64,000 nt of DNA from Enterococcus_E cecorum_C (GTDB taxonomy: Bacteria > Bacillota > Bacilli > Lactobacillales > Enterococcaceae): NCBI RefSeq assembly GCF_052119425.1, contig NZ_JBQKFH010000010.1:1-64000 (forward strand), given 5' to 3'. The position numbers and the translations under genes are program-made. Each line of letters opens with the position of its first letter. Position 1 is the stretch's first letter. The notes beneath the pieces were generated by a model, which saw only the letters and a program-made list of their open reading frames with translations, did not search any database and was not told where the DNA came from. Of the stretch, positions 45,657 through 53,912 are shown in pieces.

Positions 45657-46475
45657 ATGAAAAAAGTATTTGGTTTAGTAGGAGTAGCAGCTTTAACATT
45701 CGCTCTAGCTGCTTGTGGTTCTTCAGACAAAAAAGAAAGTAGTAATCAATTAAAACAAATTCAAGATGCAAAAGTATTGAAAGTAGCGACTTCTGCAGAT
45801 TTTGCACCATTTGAATTCCATACGAAAGTGAATGGCAAAGATAAAATTGTTGGTGCTGATGTGGATTTAGCAAATGAAATCGGTAAAGAATTAGGCGTTA
45901 AGGTTGAATTTATGGATATGGAATTTAACGCTGTATTGACCGCTCTTGATCAAGGAAAAGCTGATGTGGCGATTTCAGGAATTTCTGCTACAGACAAACG
46001 TAAGAAAACTTTTGCCTTCTCTGAAAACTATTTTGTTCCAGAACAATTAGTTGTTGTGAAGAAAGAAAATGCTGAAAAATATGCCGATGTGAAAGCATTA
46101 GCAGATAAAAAAGTCGGGGCCCAAAAAGGTTCTGTTCAAGAATCTGTCGTAACTAGTCAATTACCAAAAGCACAATTAGTTTCATTAGCCAAAGTGCCAA
46201 ACTTAATTGTTGAAGTAAAACAAGGTTCACTGGATGCTTTAGTTTTAGAAAGTGCTGTTGCCAAATCTTATGTAGAACAAAACCCTGAATTAGCAATCGC
46301 GGATGCAAAATTAACATCAAGTGATAACGAATCATATGCCATTGCTTTGAAAAAAGATAGCAAAGAATTAAAAGCAAAAATTGATAAAGTAATCAATAAG
46401 TTAAAAGATGAAGGCAAGATTAATGAATTCATCGAAAAGAATACAGAACTTGCTGATAAACAAGCAAGCAAATAG
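45657..46475 (+). CDS. Polar amino acid ABC transporter substrate-binding lipoprotein
   Basis: The 272-residue protein has a signal peptide with lipobox (FALAAC, Cys lipidated) and a family 3 solute-binding domain (VLKVATSADFAPFEF, then GADVDLANEIGKELGVKVEF). It captures an amino acid, probably glutamine or another polar one, at the outer membrane face. ATG 45657 is 8 nt from AAGGAG. The permease and ATPase genes follow in order. Confidence 0.92.
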   Translation: MKKVFGLVGVAALTFALAACGSSDKKESSNQLKQIQDAKVLKVATSADFAPFEFHTKVNGKDKIVGADVDLANEIGKELGVKVEFMDMEFNAVLTALDQGKADVAISGISATDKRKKTFAFSENYFVPEQLVVVKKENAEKYADVKALADKKVGAQKGSVQESVVTSQLPKAQLVSLAKVPNLIVEVKQGSLDALVLESAVAKSYVEQNPELAIADAKLTSSDNESYAIALKKDSKELKAKIDKVINKLKDEGKINEFIEKNTELADKQASK

Positions 46476-46490
46476 ATTGGAGTTTTAACA

Positions 46491-47180
46491 ATGGATTTTT
46501 CTTTCTTAAAGGAATTTTATCCGTATTTTATATCGGGTACAATCATCACTTTAATTATCTCAGTGATTACTGTCATTTTAGGGACCATCATTGGTGTGGT
46601 GATCGCTTTGATGAAATTATCAAAAATCAAGCCATTACGTTGGTTTGCGAATATTTACATTGAAGTGTTGCGTGGTACACCGATGCTTGTGCAAATTTTA
46701 ATCGCGTTTGGCTTGCTTCAAGGATTATTTAAACTGCCTACTGTTGATTTAGGTATTTTGAGTCTTGATTTTGGCCGACTATTTCCAGGGATTATCGCCA
46801 TTTCATTGAACTCTGGGGCGTATGTAGCGGAAATCGTTCGTGGGGGAATTAACGCGGTTGATTTTGGTCAACAAGAAGCCGCGGCCTCACTAGGTTTACG
46901 TCCAGCTCAAGCCATGCGATATGTTATTTTGCCACAAGCTTTACGGAATATTTTACCGCCTTTAGGAAATGAGTTCATTGTGTTGATTAAAGACTCATCA
47001 CTATTATCAACAATTGGTATCTATGAATTAATGAATAGTGCTCAAATCGTGATTAGTTCTTCTTATATTCCTTTGACTCCTTTATATGTCGCTGCAGCCA
47101 TTTACTTTATTTTGACTTTCACGACTTCAAGAATTTTGAATGCTTGGGAGAAAAAACTAGGTAAAGGTTATCGTAAATAG
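46491..47180 (+). CDS. Polar amino acid ABC transporter permease
   Basis: The 229-residue protein has about five membrane helices and the HisM/GlnP-type EAA loop EAAASLGLRPAQAMRYVILP, preceded by YVAEIVRGG. It forms the membrane channel with the neighbouring ATPase and lipoprotein, 15 bp after the latter. Confidence 0.94.
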   Translation: MDFSFLKEFYPYFISGTIITLIISVITVILGTIIGVVIALMKLSKIKPLRWFANIYIEVLRGTPMLVQILIAFGLLQGLFKLPTVDLGILSLDFGRLFPGIIAISLNSGAYVAEIVRGGINAVDFGQQEAAASLGLRPAQAMRYVILPQALRNILPPLGNEFIVLIKDSSLLSTIGIYELMNSAQIVISSSYIPLTPLYVAAAIYFILTFTTSRILNAWEKKLGKGYRK

Positions 47181-47191
47181 GGGGATTTCAG

Positions 47192-47923
47192 ATGGAAACA
47201 ATTATTAAAGTTGAACATTTAAGCAAAAAATTTGGTGAGAATGAAGTTTTAAAAGATATTAATTATGAGATTAAACAAGGTGAAGTGGTCGTCATTATTG
47301 GTCCGTCTGGTTCAGGTAAGAGTACCTTTTTACGTTGTATGAATTTACTTGAAACACCAACTTCTGGACAGATTTTATTTGAAGGCCAAGATATTACCGA
47401 TCCAAAAAATGATATCTTTAAGATGCGTGAAAAAATGGGGATGGTTTTCCAAAACTTTAATCTATTCCCTAATATGTCCGTATTAGACAATATTACCTTG
47501 TCACCAGTAAAGGTCAAAAAAGAAAATAAACAAGCGGCTGAAACTTATGCCAAAGAGTTATTGCAAACAGTAGGGCTACCGGATAAAGCCAATGCCTATC
47601 CGCAGTCATTATCTGGTGGGCAACAACAAAGAATTGCGATTGCCAGAGCCTTGGCAATGAAACCAGATGTGATGCTATTTGATGAACCAACTTCAGCCCT
47701 AGACCCTGAGATGGTGGGGGAAGTACTTGGTGTCATGCAACGACTTGCTAAAGAAGGGATGACCATGGTAATCGTAACGCATGAAATGGGATTTGCCAAA
47801 GAAGTCGGGGATAAAATCGTCTTTATGGATGGTGGATACATTGTTGAAGAAGGGACGCCAGAAGAAGTTTTTGGCAATCCACAGCATAATCGTACCAAAG
47901 ATTTTTTAAGTAAAGTTTTATAG
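47192..47923 (+). CDS. Polar amino acid ABC transporter ATP-binding protein
   Basis: The 243-residue ATPase has Walker A GPSGSGKST, the Q-loop FQNFNLFPNMSV, signature LSGGQQQRIAIARAL, Walker B VMLFDEPTSALDPE and the H-loop His in VTHEMGFAKEV. It powers uptake by the two preceding gene products. Confidence 0.96.
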   Translation: METIIKVEHLSKKFGENEVLKDINYEIKQGEVVVIIGPSGSGKSTFLRCMNLLETPTSGQILFEGQDITDPKNDIFKMREKMGMVFQNFNLFPNMSVLDNITLSPVKVKKENKQAAETYAKELLQTVGLPDKANAYPQSLSGGQQQRIAIARALAMKPDVMLFDEPTSALDPEMVGEVLGVMQRLAKEGMTMVIVTHEMGFAKEVGDKIVFMDGGYIVEEGTPEEVFGNPQHNRTKDFLSKVL

Positions 47924-47933
47924 ATTATAGTTT

Positions 47934-47978
47934 AAGAATCTTAAGCAATATTTTTAGGGCTTAAGGTTCTTTTTTTTG
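47934..47978 (+). terminator. Rho-independent terminator after ABC transporter operon
   Basis: AAGAATCTTAAGC (47934-47946) pairs with GCTTAAGGTTCTT (47959-47971), one G-T pair, then T. Confidence 0.9.
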
Positions 47979-48021
47979 CTAAAATTAGGCTTGGATATTA
48001 TACATTTCATTTATTTTTTTG

Positions 48022-48046
48022 TATAATCATTTGTGACAATGATTAT
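48022..48046. promoter_or_regulatory. -10 box with overlapping 9-bp inverted repeat
   Basis: TATAAT (48022-48027) is overlapped by the perfect inverted repeat ATAATCATT (48023-48031) / AATGATTAT (48038-48046), a good operator candidate for the thioesterase-amidase pair. Confidence 0.5.
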
Positions 48047-48070
48047 TTTATAGAGAGTTTGGTGAGTTTT

Positions 48071-48592
48071 ATGGGAGAGCGTAAATTTTGTCGAGAGTCT
48101 AAGGTGATTCAAACCCATCGCATTTTTCCTTTTGACCTTAATCCATTTGGCTTTTTATATGGCGGTAAATTAACAGCGTGGATTGATGATGCTTCGTCGA
48201 TTTCTATTTCAAGACATTGTAGGCGTGGTGCAGTTACGGCGTCAATTGATTCTTTAAATTTTCTAAAGCCCTTACATGCGAATCATTCTGCATGTATTGA
48301 AACTTTTGTTAGTGGCGCCCATCATAAATCAATGGAAGTCTTTGTAAAAGTTGTGGGCGAAGATTTAGTTACAGGTGAGCGTTATCTAGCTGCTACTTGT
48401 TTTACTACTTTTGTCGCAGTGCCATCTTTTATGAATGAAGAAACAGAATTCCAGGTGCCAGCTGTTATTCCAGAAACTGAAGAGGAAAAAATGGTTTGTG
48501 CGGGTTATGAAAAGCGCAGGCAAGCAAGATTAGCCGAACGAAATCAATATAAAGATTTTGCGGCTAAGTTATCAACAGAAATTCCATGGTAG
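48071..48592 (+). CDS. Acyl-CoA thioesterase (YkhA/YciA-like hotdog protein)
   Basis: The 173-residue hotdog-fold protein has LNPFGFLYGGKLTAWIDDAS, matching the N/D-x-x-G-x-x-x-GG-x-x-x-x-x-D signature of acyl-CoA hydrolases, and an RGAVTASIDSLNFLKP segment. It cleaves acyl-CoA thioesters of unknown chain length. ATG 48071 is chosen; TTG/GTG codons just upstream overlap the likely ribosome site. The amidase gene begins 9 bp later. Confidence 0.87.
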   Translation: MGERKFCRESKVIQTHRIFPFDLNPFGFLYGGKLTAWIDDASSISISRHCRRGAVTASIDSLNFLKPLHANHSACIETFVSGAHHKSMEVFVKVVGEDLVTGERYLAATCFTTFVAVPSFMNEETEFQVPAVIPETEEEKMVCAGYEKRRQARLAERNQYKDFAAKLSTEIPW

Positions 48593-48601
48593 GTGATTTT
48601 T

Positions 48602-50044
48602 ATGCAAGATGCTACAGCGATGGCCGAATTATTACGTGCGCAAAAGATTAGTTTTGAGGAATTGCTTACAGATATTGAAACGAAATCCAATCAATTACAG
48701 CCAAAACTAAATGCTTGGACCTATCTTGATTTAGAGGGAGCAAAAAAATATTATCGAAAAAATCAGGATAAATTGAGTAGAACTGTTTTTGCAGGATTAC
48801 CCATTGCTTTAAAGGCTTTGGGGCAATCGAAAAAAGGTTGGCCAAGTACTGCCGGATCGTTACTCTTAGCTGAAAATAAAGCGAAAGTGACTGATTATTT
48901 TGTACAAGAGATTGAAAATTTAGGCTTTGTTCCAATTGGTCAGAGTAATGTGCCAGAATACGGTTTTAAAAATATTACAGATTCAAAGCTTTACGGAAAT
49001 TGCTTAAATCCTTTTGATACGACACGATTTGCTGGCGGTTCCAGTGGTGGCGCTGCAGCATTAGTGGCCAGTGGAATTTTACCGATAGCCACAGCAAGTG
49101 ATGGCGGCGGCTCCATTCGTATTCCAGCAAGTTTTTGTGGCTTGGTTGGTTTAAAACCGACCCGTGGAAGTATGCCAGTGGGGCCAGGAAATTGGCGTTC
49201 ATGGCAAGGCGCTTCGATAGCATTTGCCTTGACGAAATCTATTCGTGATACAGAAAACGTATTTTATAATTTGCGAACGAGCCAACCAGAAGCACCCTAT
49301 CAAGCACCAAAACGTGAATGGATGCATTATGAAAAGGCGGTTCGTTATCCACTTCGCATTGCTTATTGTTTGAATAATAAAGTAAGTGATTTAGATTATC
49401 GTGTAAGAGCTGAGACGCTTAAAATAGTTGATTTCTTGAAAAAAGAGGGCTTTGATGTGGAGGAAATCTCTTATCCAGTAAATATGGTCACTTTGATGAA
49501 GCAATATTATCGGATGAATGCGGCAGATACAGCGGCGATGTTTCAAGAAATGCAGGCAAAATTAAAGCGACCATTAACGAATCAAGATATGGAAGAGATG
49601 ACCTGGGCGATGTATCAATTCGGACTTGATTTAAAAGCAAGTGATTATGTATTAAGTCTGCAGTATTGGGATGAAATAGCAGCGAAAACAGAAAGCCTAT
49701 TTAAAGCGTATGATTTATTCTTAACTCCTAGTACAGCGCAAGTAGCTCCGAGTGTCGATACTGAATTTTATTCTCCTAAGATTGGGGAAAAATTACGATT
49801 TGCACATGAATTATCCTCGAAAGAAAAAGAAAAACTAGTCTATGATATGTTTGTTAAAAGCCTTTCTATTACGCCATATACGCAATTAGCTAATTTAACT
49901 GGACAACCTGCAATCAGTTTGCCAACAGGTCGAGTGAATGATTTGCCGGTGGGTGTTCAATTTATGGCTTCTAAAGGACGTGAAGATCTTCTGTTGATGG
50001 TGGGGGCTTTACTGGAACAAGCAAAATTATTTACAATTGAATAA
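48602..50044 (+). CDS. Amidase (amidase-signature family, GatA-like)
   Basis: The 480-residue protein has the amidase signature Ser-cisSer-Lys triad: Lys in GLPIALKALGQ, cis-Ser in GGGSIRIPASFCG and nucleophile Ser within the FAGGSSGGAAALVASG/DGGGS region. GatA has a GatB partner gene close by; none is seen here, so a stand-alone amide hydrolase is more likely. ATG 48602 is chosen, 5 nt from AGGTGA. Confidence 0.88.
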   Translation: MQDATAMAELLRAQKISFEELLTDIETKSNQLQPKLNAWTYLDLEGAKKYYRKNQDKLSRTVFAGLPIALKALGQSKKGWPSTAGSLLLAENKAKVTDYFVQEIENLGFVPIGQSNVPEYGFKNITDSKLYGNCLNPFDTTRFAGGSSGGAAALVASGILPIATASDGGGSIRIPASFCGLVGLKPTRGSMPVGPGNWRSWQGASIAFALTKSIRDTENVFYNLRTSQPEAPYQAPKREWMHYEKAVRYPLRIAYCLNNKVSDLDYRVRAETLKIVDFLKKEGFDVEEISYPVNMVTLMKQYYRMNAADTAAMFQEMQAKLKRPLTNQDMEEMTWAMYQFGLDLKASDYVLSLQYWDEIAAKTESLFKAYDLFLTPSTAQVAPSVDTEFYSPKIGEKLRFAHELSSKEKEKLVYDMFVKSLSITPYTQLANLTGQPAISLPTGRVNDLPVGVQFMASKGREDLLLMVGALLEQAKLFTIE

Positions 50045-50053
50045 AGTAAAAAA

Positions 50054-50158
50054 GTGGAAAAAGATAGGCAACACGGCAGTCAAGGGTATGCTGTAAATAA
50101 GGTTATAGAGATGATGAGAGAAACGATTAAGAATACATCTCGTGAAGAGTCAAAGTAA
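50054..50158 (+). CDS. Possible 34-residue ORF after the amidase gene
   Basis: GTG 50054 to TAA 50158 encodes MEKDRQHGSQGYAVNKVIEM followed by a basic/acidic tail. It is in the same frame as the amidase and begins nine bases after its stop, so it could be a readthrough extension, a remnant or nothing. No ribosome site precedes it. The remaining bases to 50265 show no clear feature. Confidence 0.25.
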   Translation: MEKDRQHGSQGYAVNKVIEMMRETIKNTSREESK

Positions 50159-50268
50159 TTATTATGTTTACCAAGGTGGAAAACTATTTGCTTTTTTTCC
50201 CATACATCATTTTATACGTATCACTGGCTGCTCATCCTTTTTTGCTAGTAATTCACAAGTAAATAGTG

Positions 50269-50274
50269 TATAAT
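50269..50274 (+). promoter_or_regulatory. -10 box of the yqeG operon
   Basis: TATAAT preceded by TG with no spacer base; the predicted transcript starts near 50281. Confidence 0.55.
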
Positions 50275-50285
50275 TTTTATTTAGC

Positions 50286-50330
50286 AAGGAGTGTCCGCAT
50301 GAGATGCTCCTAAATTTTTGTAGATAGGAG
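50286..50330 (+). promoter_or_regulatory. yqeG leader: hairpin with internal SD/AUG and 4-codon leader ORF
   Basis: SD AAGGAG (50286-50291), 7 nt, then ATG AGA TGC TCC TAA (50299-50313), encoding MRCS. AGGAGTGTC (50287-50295) pairs with GATGCTCCT (50303-50311), placing the AUG at the loop. CTCCTA (50307-50312) can instead pair perfectly with TAGGAG (50325-50330), the SD of yqeG, so two exclusive structures are possible. A short T5 follows the first hairpin. Confidence 0.55.
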
Positions 50331-50335
50331 TTTTT

Positions 50336-50869
50336 ATGTTTTTAAAATATAAACCGACTTGGATGGTGTCGTCGATTTATCAAATTACCCCTGAACAATT
50401 GAAAAAATTAGGGATAAAGGCTGTTTTAACAGATTTAGATAATACATTGATTGCTTGGAATAATCCGGATGGTACGCCTGAATTACGGGCATGGTTAGAG
50501 GAAATGAAAGAGGCGAATATTCCGGTGATTGTTGTTTCAAACAATAAAGCAAGCCGAGTTGCACGGGCGGTAAAACCATTTGGCCTTGATTTTATTTCTA
50601 GAGCGATGAAACCATTTGGCTTAGGCATTCGTCGCGCAATCAGACAGTTGAATTTGCAGCCTGAACAAGTCATTATGGTAGGCGATCAATTGATGACGGA
50701 TATACGTGCTTCCCATGCAGCAAAGGTACGCAGTGTCTTGGTAAAACCGATTGTCAAAACCGATGCTTGGAATACGAGAATTAATCGAATGCGTGAAAAA
50801 GTAGTGATGAATCATTTATTGAAAAGACATCAAGATATGATTTGGAAAGGAGCAATTGAAAATGAGTGA
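50336..50869 (+). CDS. yqeG: YqeG family HAD IIIA-type phosphatase
   Basis: The 177-residue protein has HAD motif I in LTDLDNTLIAW, motif II in VIVVSNNKASR and motif IV in VIMVGDQLMTDIRAS, as in bacterial YqeG (PGP phosphatase-like). Its role is not established; it regularly precedes yqeH. It overlaps yqeH by 8 bp. The SD is TAGGAG at 50325-50330. Confidence 0.92.
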   Translation: MFLKYKPTWMVSSIYQITPEQLKKLGIKAVLTDLDNTLIAWNNPDGTPELRAWLEEMKEANIPVIVVSNNKASRVARAVKPFGLDFISRAMKPFGLGIRRAIRQLNLQPEQVIMVGDQLMTDIRASHAAKVRSVLVKPIVKTDAWNTRINRMREKVVMNHLLKRHQDMIWKGAIENE

Positions 50870-51971
50870 AGCCTTACATTGTATTGGTTGTGGTGCACAA
50901 ATCCAAACAGATAATCCCAGTGAGTTAGGATATACACCTAAGTCCGCACTAGAAAAAGGAATTGCTAATGATGAAGTCTATTGTCAGCGTTGTTTTAGAT
51001 TGCGTCATTATAACGAAATTCAAGATGTCTCCCTTACCGATGATGATTTTTTGCGTTTATTAAATGAAATTGGGGAGCATGACGCCTTAATTGTCAATGT
51101 CGTGGATATTTTTGATTTTAATGGTTCGATTATCCCTGGTTTGCATCGTTTTGTTGGTAAAAATCCAGTATTAATGATTGGCAATAAAGTGGACGTCTTA
51201 CCAAAATCATTAAAACGTGGGAAATTAACCCAATGGATGCGAGAACGTGCCCATGAATTAGGCTTGCGTCCAGTGGATATCTTACTGACAAGTGCGAAAA
51301 AAGCCCATGAAATGGATGAAGTACTAGAAAAAATAGAAGCATACCGCGAGGGCCGTGATGTGTATGTTGTAGGTGTAACCAATGTTGGAAAATCAACTTT
51401 AATCAATCAAATTATCGCTAAAGTTGCCAATGTGAAAGATGTGATTACGACTTCACGTTTTCCAGGAACGACTTTAGATAAGATTGAAATTCCGCTTGAT
51501 GATGGACATTTTTTAATTGACACACCGGGGATTATCCACCGTCATCAAATGGCGCATTACTTAGGGAAAAAAGATTTGAAACTAACTGCACCACAAAAAG
51601 AAATTAAGCCAAAAGTTTATCAGCTAAATGAAGGTCAAACGCTCTTTTTAGGCGGTTTGGCACGATTTGACTATGTGAGCGGAGAGAAAGGTTCATTTGT
51701 CGCTTATGTTTCGAATGATTTAAATATTCATCGTACCAAAATGCAAGGAGCAGATGAATTTTACCAAAAACATGTGGGGAGTTTATTAACCCCGCCGCAA
51801 AAAGATGAAGTCGCTGATTTTCCAGAATTGGTGCGCTTTGAATTTGCAATTAAAGAAAAAACAGATGTCGTCTTTGCCGGGCTTGGTTGGATTACAGTTC
51901 GCCAACCAGGAATTGTAGCTGGATATGCACCTAAGGGAGTCGACGTTATTGTTCGTAAAGCATTAATATAA
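50862..51971 (+). CDS. yqeH: Ribosome biogenesis GTPase YqeH
   Basis: YqeH is a circularly permuted GTPase needed for 30S subunit assembly. The 369-residue protein has an N-terminal zinc finger (CIGCGAQIQ and YCQRCFRLRHY), then G4 (GNKVDVLP), G5 (LTSAKK), then G1 (GVTNVGKSTLIN), G2/G3 (TTSRFPGTTLD, DTPGI), the permuted order. ATG 50862 is used since GGAAAGGAGC ends 9 nt upstream. Confidence 0.95.
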   Translation: MSEALHCIGCGAQIQTDNPSELGYTPKSALEKGIANDEVYCQRCFRLRHYNEIQDVSLTDDDFLRLLNEIGEHDALIVNVVDIFDFNGSIIPGLHRFVGKNPVLMIGNKVDVLPKSLKRGKLTQWMRERAHELGLRPVDILLTSAKKAHEMDEVLEKIEAYREGRDVYVVGVTNVGKSTLINQIIAKVANVKDVITTSRFPGTTLDKIEIPLDDGHFLIDTPGIIHRHQMAHYLGKKDLKLTAPQKEIKPKVYQLNEGQTLFLGGLARFDYVSGEKGSFVAYVSNDLNIHRTKMQGADEFYQKHVGSLLTPPQKDEVADFPELVRFEFAIKEKTDVVFAGLGWITVRQPGIVAGYAPKGVDVIVRKALI

Positions 51972-51987
51972 AGAAAGTGAGAAAGAT

Positions 51988-52296
51988 ATGTTAACGGGAA
52001 AACAAAAGAGATTTTTAAGAAGTCAAGCCCATCATTTACAACCGATTTTTCAAATTGGTAAAGGTGGCGTAAACGAAGCGATGAATACCCAAATTGCTGA
52101 AGCGCTAGAAAAACGCGAATTAATCAAAGTTTCATTGTTACAAAATACCGATGAAGTAGCAGATAAAGCCGCATTAGAGATTGCACAAGCGACAAACAGT
52201 GAAGTCGTACAAGTTATCGGGCGGGTCATTGTTTTATACAAAACTTCAAGTAAAGAAAAATACCAACGCCTGACGCAACAATTGAAATTATTGTAA
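51988..52296 (+). CDS. yhbY: Ribosome assembly RNA-binding protein YhbY
   Basis: The 102-residue CRM-domain protein has LRSQAHHLQPIFQIGKGGVN and the GRVIVLYK strand. It binds pre-50S particles in E. coli. It lies 16 bp after yqeH. Confidence 0.94.
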   Translation: MLTGKQKRFLRSQAHHLQPIFQIGKGGVNEAMNTQIAEALEKRELIKVSLLQNTDEVADKAALEIAQATNSEVVQVIGRVIVLYKTSSKEKYQRLTQQLKLL

Positions 52297-52318
52297 GATT
52301 AGATGAGGGATGAATTGT

Positions 52319-52951
52319 TTGAAATCAAAGTATATCACTGAAGTTGAACCATTAATTCAAGTACAAACGACGCAGTCAAGAAAGCAAGTAGGTATATTAG
52401 GCGGTAATTTCAATCCGGTTCACAATCAACACCTATTAATTGCCGATCAAGTGGGGACGGCTTTGAATTTAGAAAAGGTCTATCTGATGCCTGAATATTT
52501 ACCACCCCATGTTGATGAAAAGGACACGATTGAGGCTGAACACCGATTAAATATGTTAAAATTAGCCATCGCGGACAATCCTTTATTTGATATCGAACAA
52601 GCTGAGTTACAACGTAAGGGAAAAAGCTATACTTATGACACCATGAAAGCATTGATTGCCCAAAATCCTGATACGGACTATTATTTCATCATTGGCGGCG
52701 ATATGGTAGAATATTTACCAAAGTGGTATAAAATTGATGAATTAGTCGAAATGGTGCAATTTGTGGGTGTTAAAAGGCCAGGATATACAATTGATACCCC
52801 GTATCCCATTATTTGGTTAGATGCACCGATGATGGATTTGTCTTCTAGTTTAATCCGTAAAAAGATTACGCAAGGATGTTCGATACGTTATCTAGTGCCT
52901 GAGACTGTGCGAAATTATATTTTAGAAAAGGGGCTTTATCTTGAAAGTTGA
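52319..52951 (+). CDS. nadD: Nicotinate-nucleotide adenylyltransferase
   Basis: NadD makes deamido-NAD from nicotinate mononucleotide and ATP. The 210-residue protein has VGILGGNFNPVHNQHLLIA (GxFxPxHxxH type) and the C-terminal SSSLIRKKI. TTG 52319 is chosen because GAGGG ends 9 nt upstream; ATG 52310 abuts that site. It overlaps yqeK by 11 bp. Confidence 0.94.
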   Translation: MKSKYITEVEPLIQVQTTQSRKQVGILGGNFNPVHNQHLLIADQVGTALNLEKVYLMPEYLPPHVDEKDTIEAEHRLNMLKLAIADNPLFDIEQAELQRKGKSYTYDTMKALIAQNPDTDYYFIIGGDMVEYLPKWYKIDELVEMVQFVGVKRPGYTIDTPYPIIWLDAPMMDLSSSLIRKKITQGCSIRYLVPETVRNYILEKGLYLES

Positions 52952-53531
52952 TGTAGCAAAATATAATCCAGCGATGCGTGAAGAATTGATGCAACAAGTA
53001 CAGATGCAGATGAGCGAGAAGCGTTTTGTGCATGTATTGGGCGTAGAGGAGATGGCAGTGGCTTTAGCGAAAAAATACGGTGCAGATCCCAATAAAGCCA
53101 GTATCGCAGCTCTATGTCATGATTATGCCAAAGAACGAAGCGATGATGATTTTATCTTTGAGATTGAACGCAAACAGCTTACTCCAGCCTTATTAAAATG
53201 GAATAATGCAATCTGGCATGGCGTTGTCGGAGCAGAATTTGTACGCGATGAATTAGGTGTAGAAGATGAAGAAATTCTACAAGCTATTCGCGTGCATACG
53301 ACCGGTTCACGAGAAATGAGTCTTTTAGATAAAGTCATATTTGTAGCGGATTATGTGGAAAAAAATCGCCAATTTCCAGGAGTTGAAGAAGCTCGCGAAT
53401 TAGCCATTACGGATTTGGAGGCAGCCGTGCGCTATGAATTAACGCATACTTTACAATTTTTAATTTCAAAAGGACAAGCGATTCATCCAAAAACGATAGA
53501 AACGTATAATTATTATGTAGCCAAACATTAG
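52941..53531 (+). CDS. yqeK: HD-domain hydrolase YqeK
   Basis: The 196-residue HD-superfamily protein (FVHVLGVEEMAVALAKKYG, then LCHDYAKE, IWHGVVGAEF and VHTTG) belongs to the YqeK family, reported to hydrolyse diadenosine tetraphosphate. The TTG start follows AAGGGG. Fixed neighbour of nadD in Firmicutes. Confidence 0.93.
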   Translation: MKVDVAKYNPAMREELMQQVQMQMSEKRFVHVLGVEEMAVALAKKYGADPNKASIAALCHDYAKERSDDDFIFEIERKQLTPALLKWNNAIWHGVVGAEFVRDELGVEDEEILQAIRVHTTGSREMSLLDKVIFVADYVEKNRQFPGVEEARELAITDLEAAVRYELTHTLQFLISKGQAIHPKTIETYNYYVAKH

Positions 53532-53543
53532 GAGGAGATTACC

Positions 53544-53912
53544 ATAGATAGCAAACAAATTTTAGAAGTAGCTGTAAAAGCAGTAGATGACAAACACGCC
53601 CAAGATATCATTGCTTTAGATGTCCGCGAAGTTTCTTTATTAGCTGATTATTTTGTGATTTGTTCGGGAAATACAGACCGTCGTATTAATGCGATTGTCG
53701 ATGAAGTGGTTGAACAGGCTTATAAAAATCAGATGGATGTCAAACGCGTCGAAGGAAAAGAGGCAAGCAAGTGGGTCTTGATTGACTTAGGTGATGTGAT
53801 TGTTCATGTTTTTAATCAAAATGAACGTGAATTTTATCAATTAGAAAAACTTTGGTCAGATGCACCTTTAGTAGATTTAAGTGAAATGGTTGTGAATGAT
53901 AGTGGCTTATGA
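53544..53912 (+). CDS. rsfS: Ribosome silencing factor RsfS with non-AUG start
   Basis: RsfS binds L14 and blocks subunit joining in starved cells. The product, about 123 residues, runs DSKQILEVAVKAVDDKHAQD, then the family core VSLLADYFVICSGNTDRR and WVLIDLGDVIVHVF. No ATG, GTG or TTG occurs in frame before GTG 53655, which would delete the conserved first third. AGGAGGAG (53530-53537) is 8 nt before an in-frame ATA (53544), the best-spaced start; an in-frame ATT at 53538 abuts it. An AUA or AUU start, or a single sequence change from ATG, is therefore implied. The end overlaps yqeM. Confidence 0.9.
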   Translation: MDSKQILEVAVKAVDDKHAQDIIALDVREVSLLADYFVICSGNTDRRINAIVDEVVEQAYKNQMDVKRVEGKEASKWVLIDLGDVIVHVFNQNEREFYQLEKLWSDAPLVDLSEMVVNDSGL

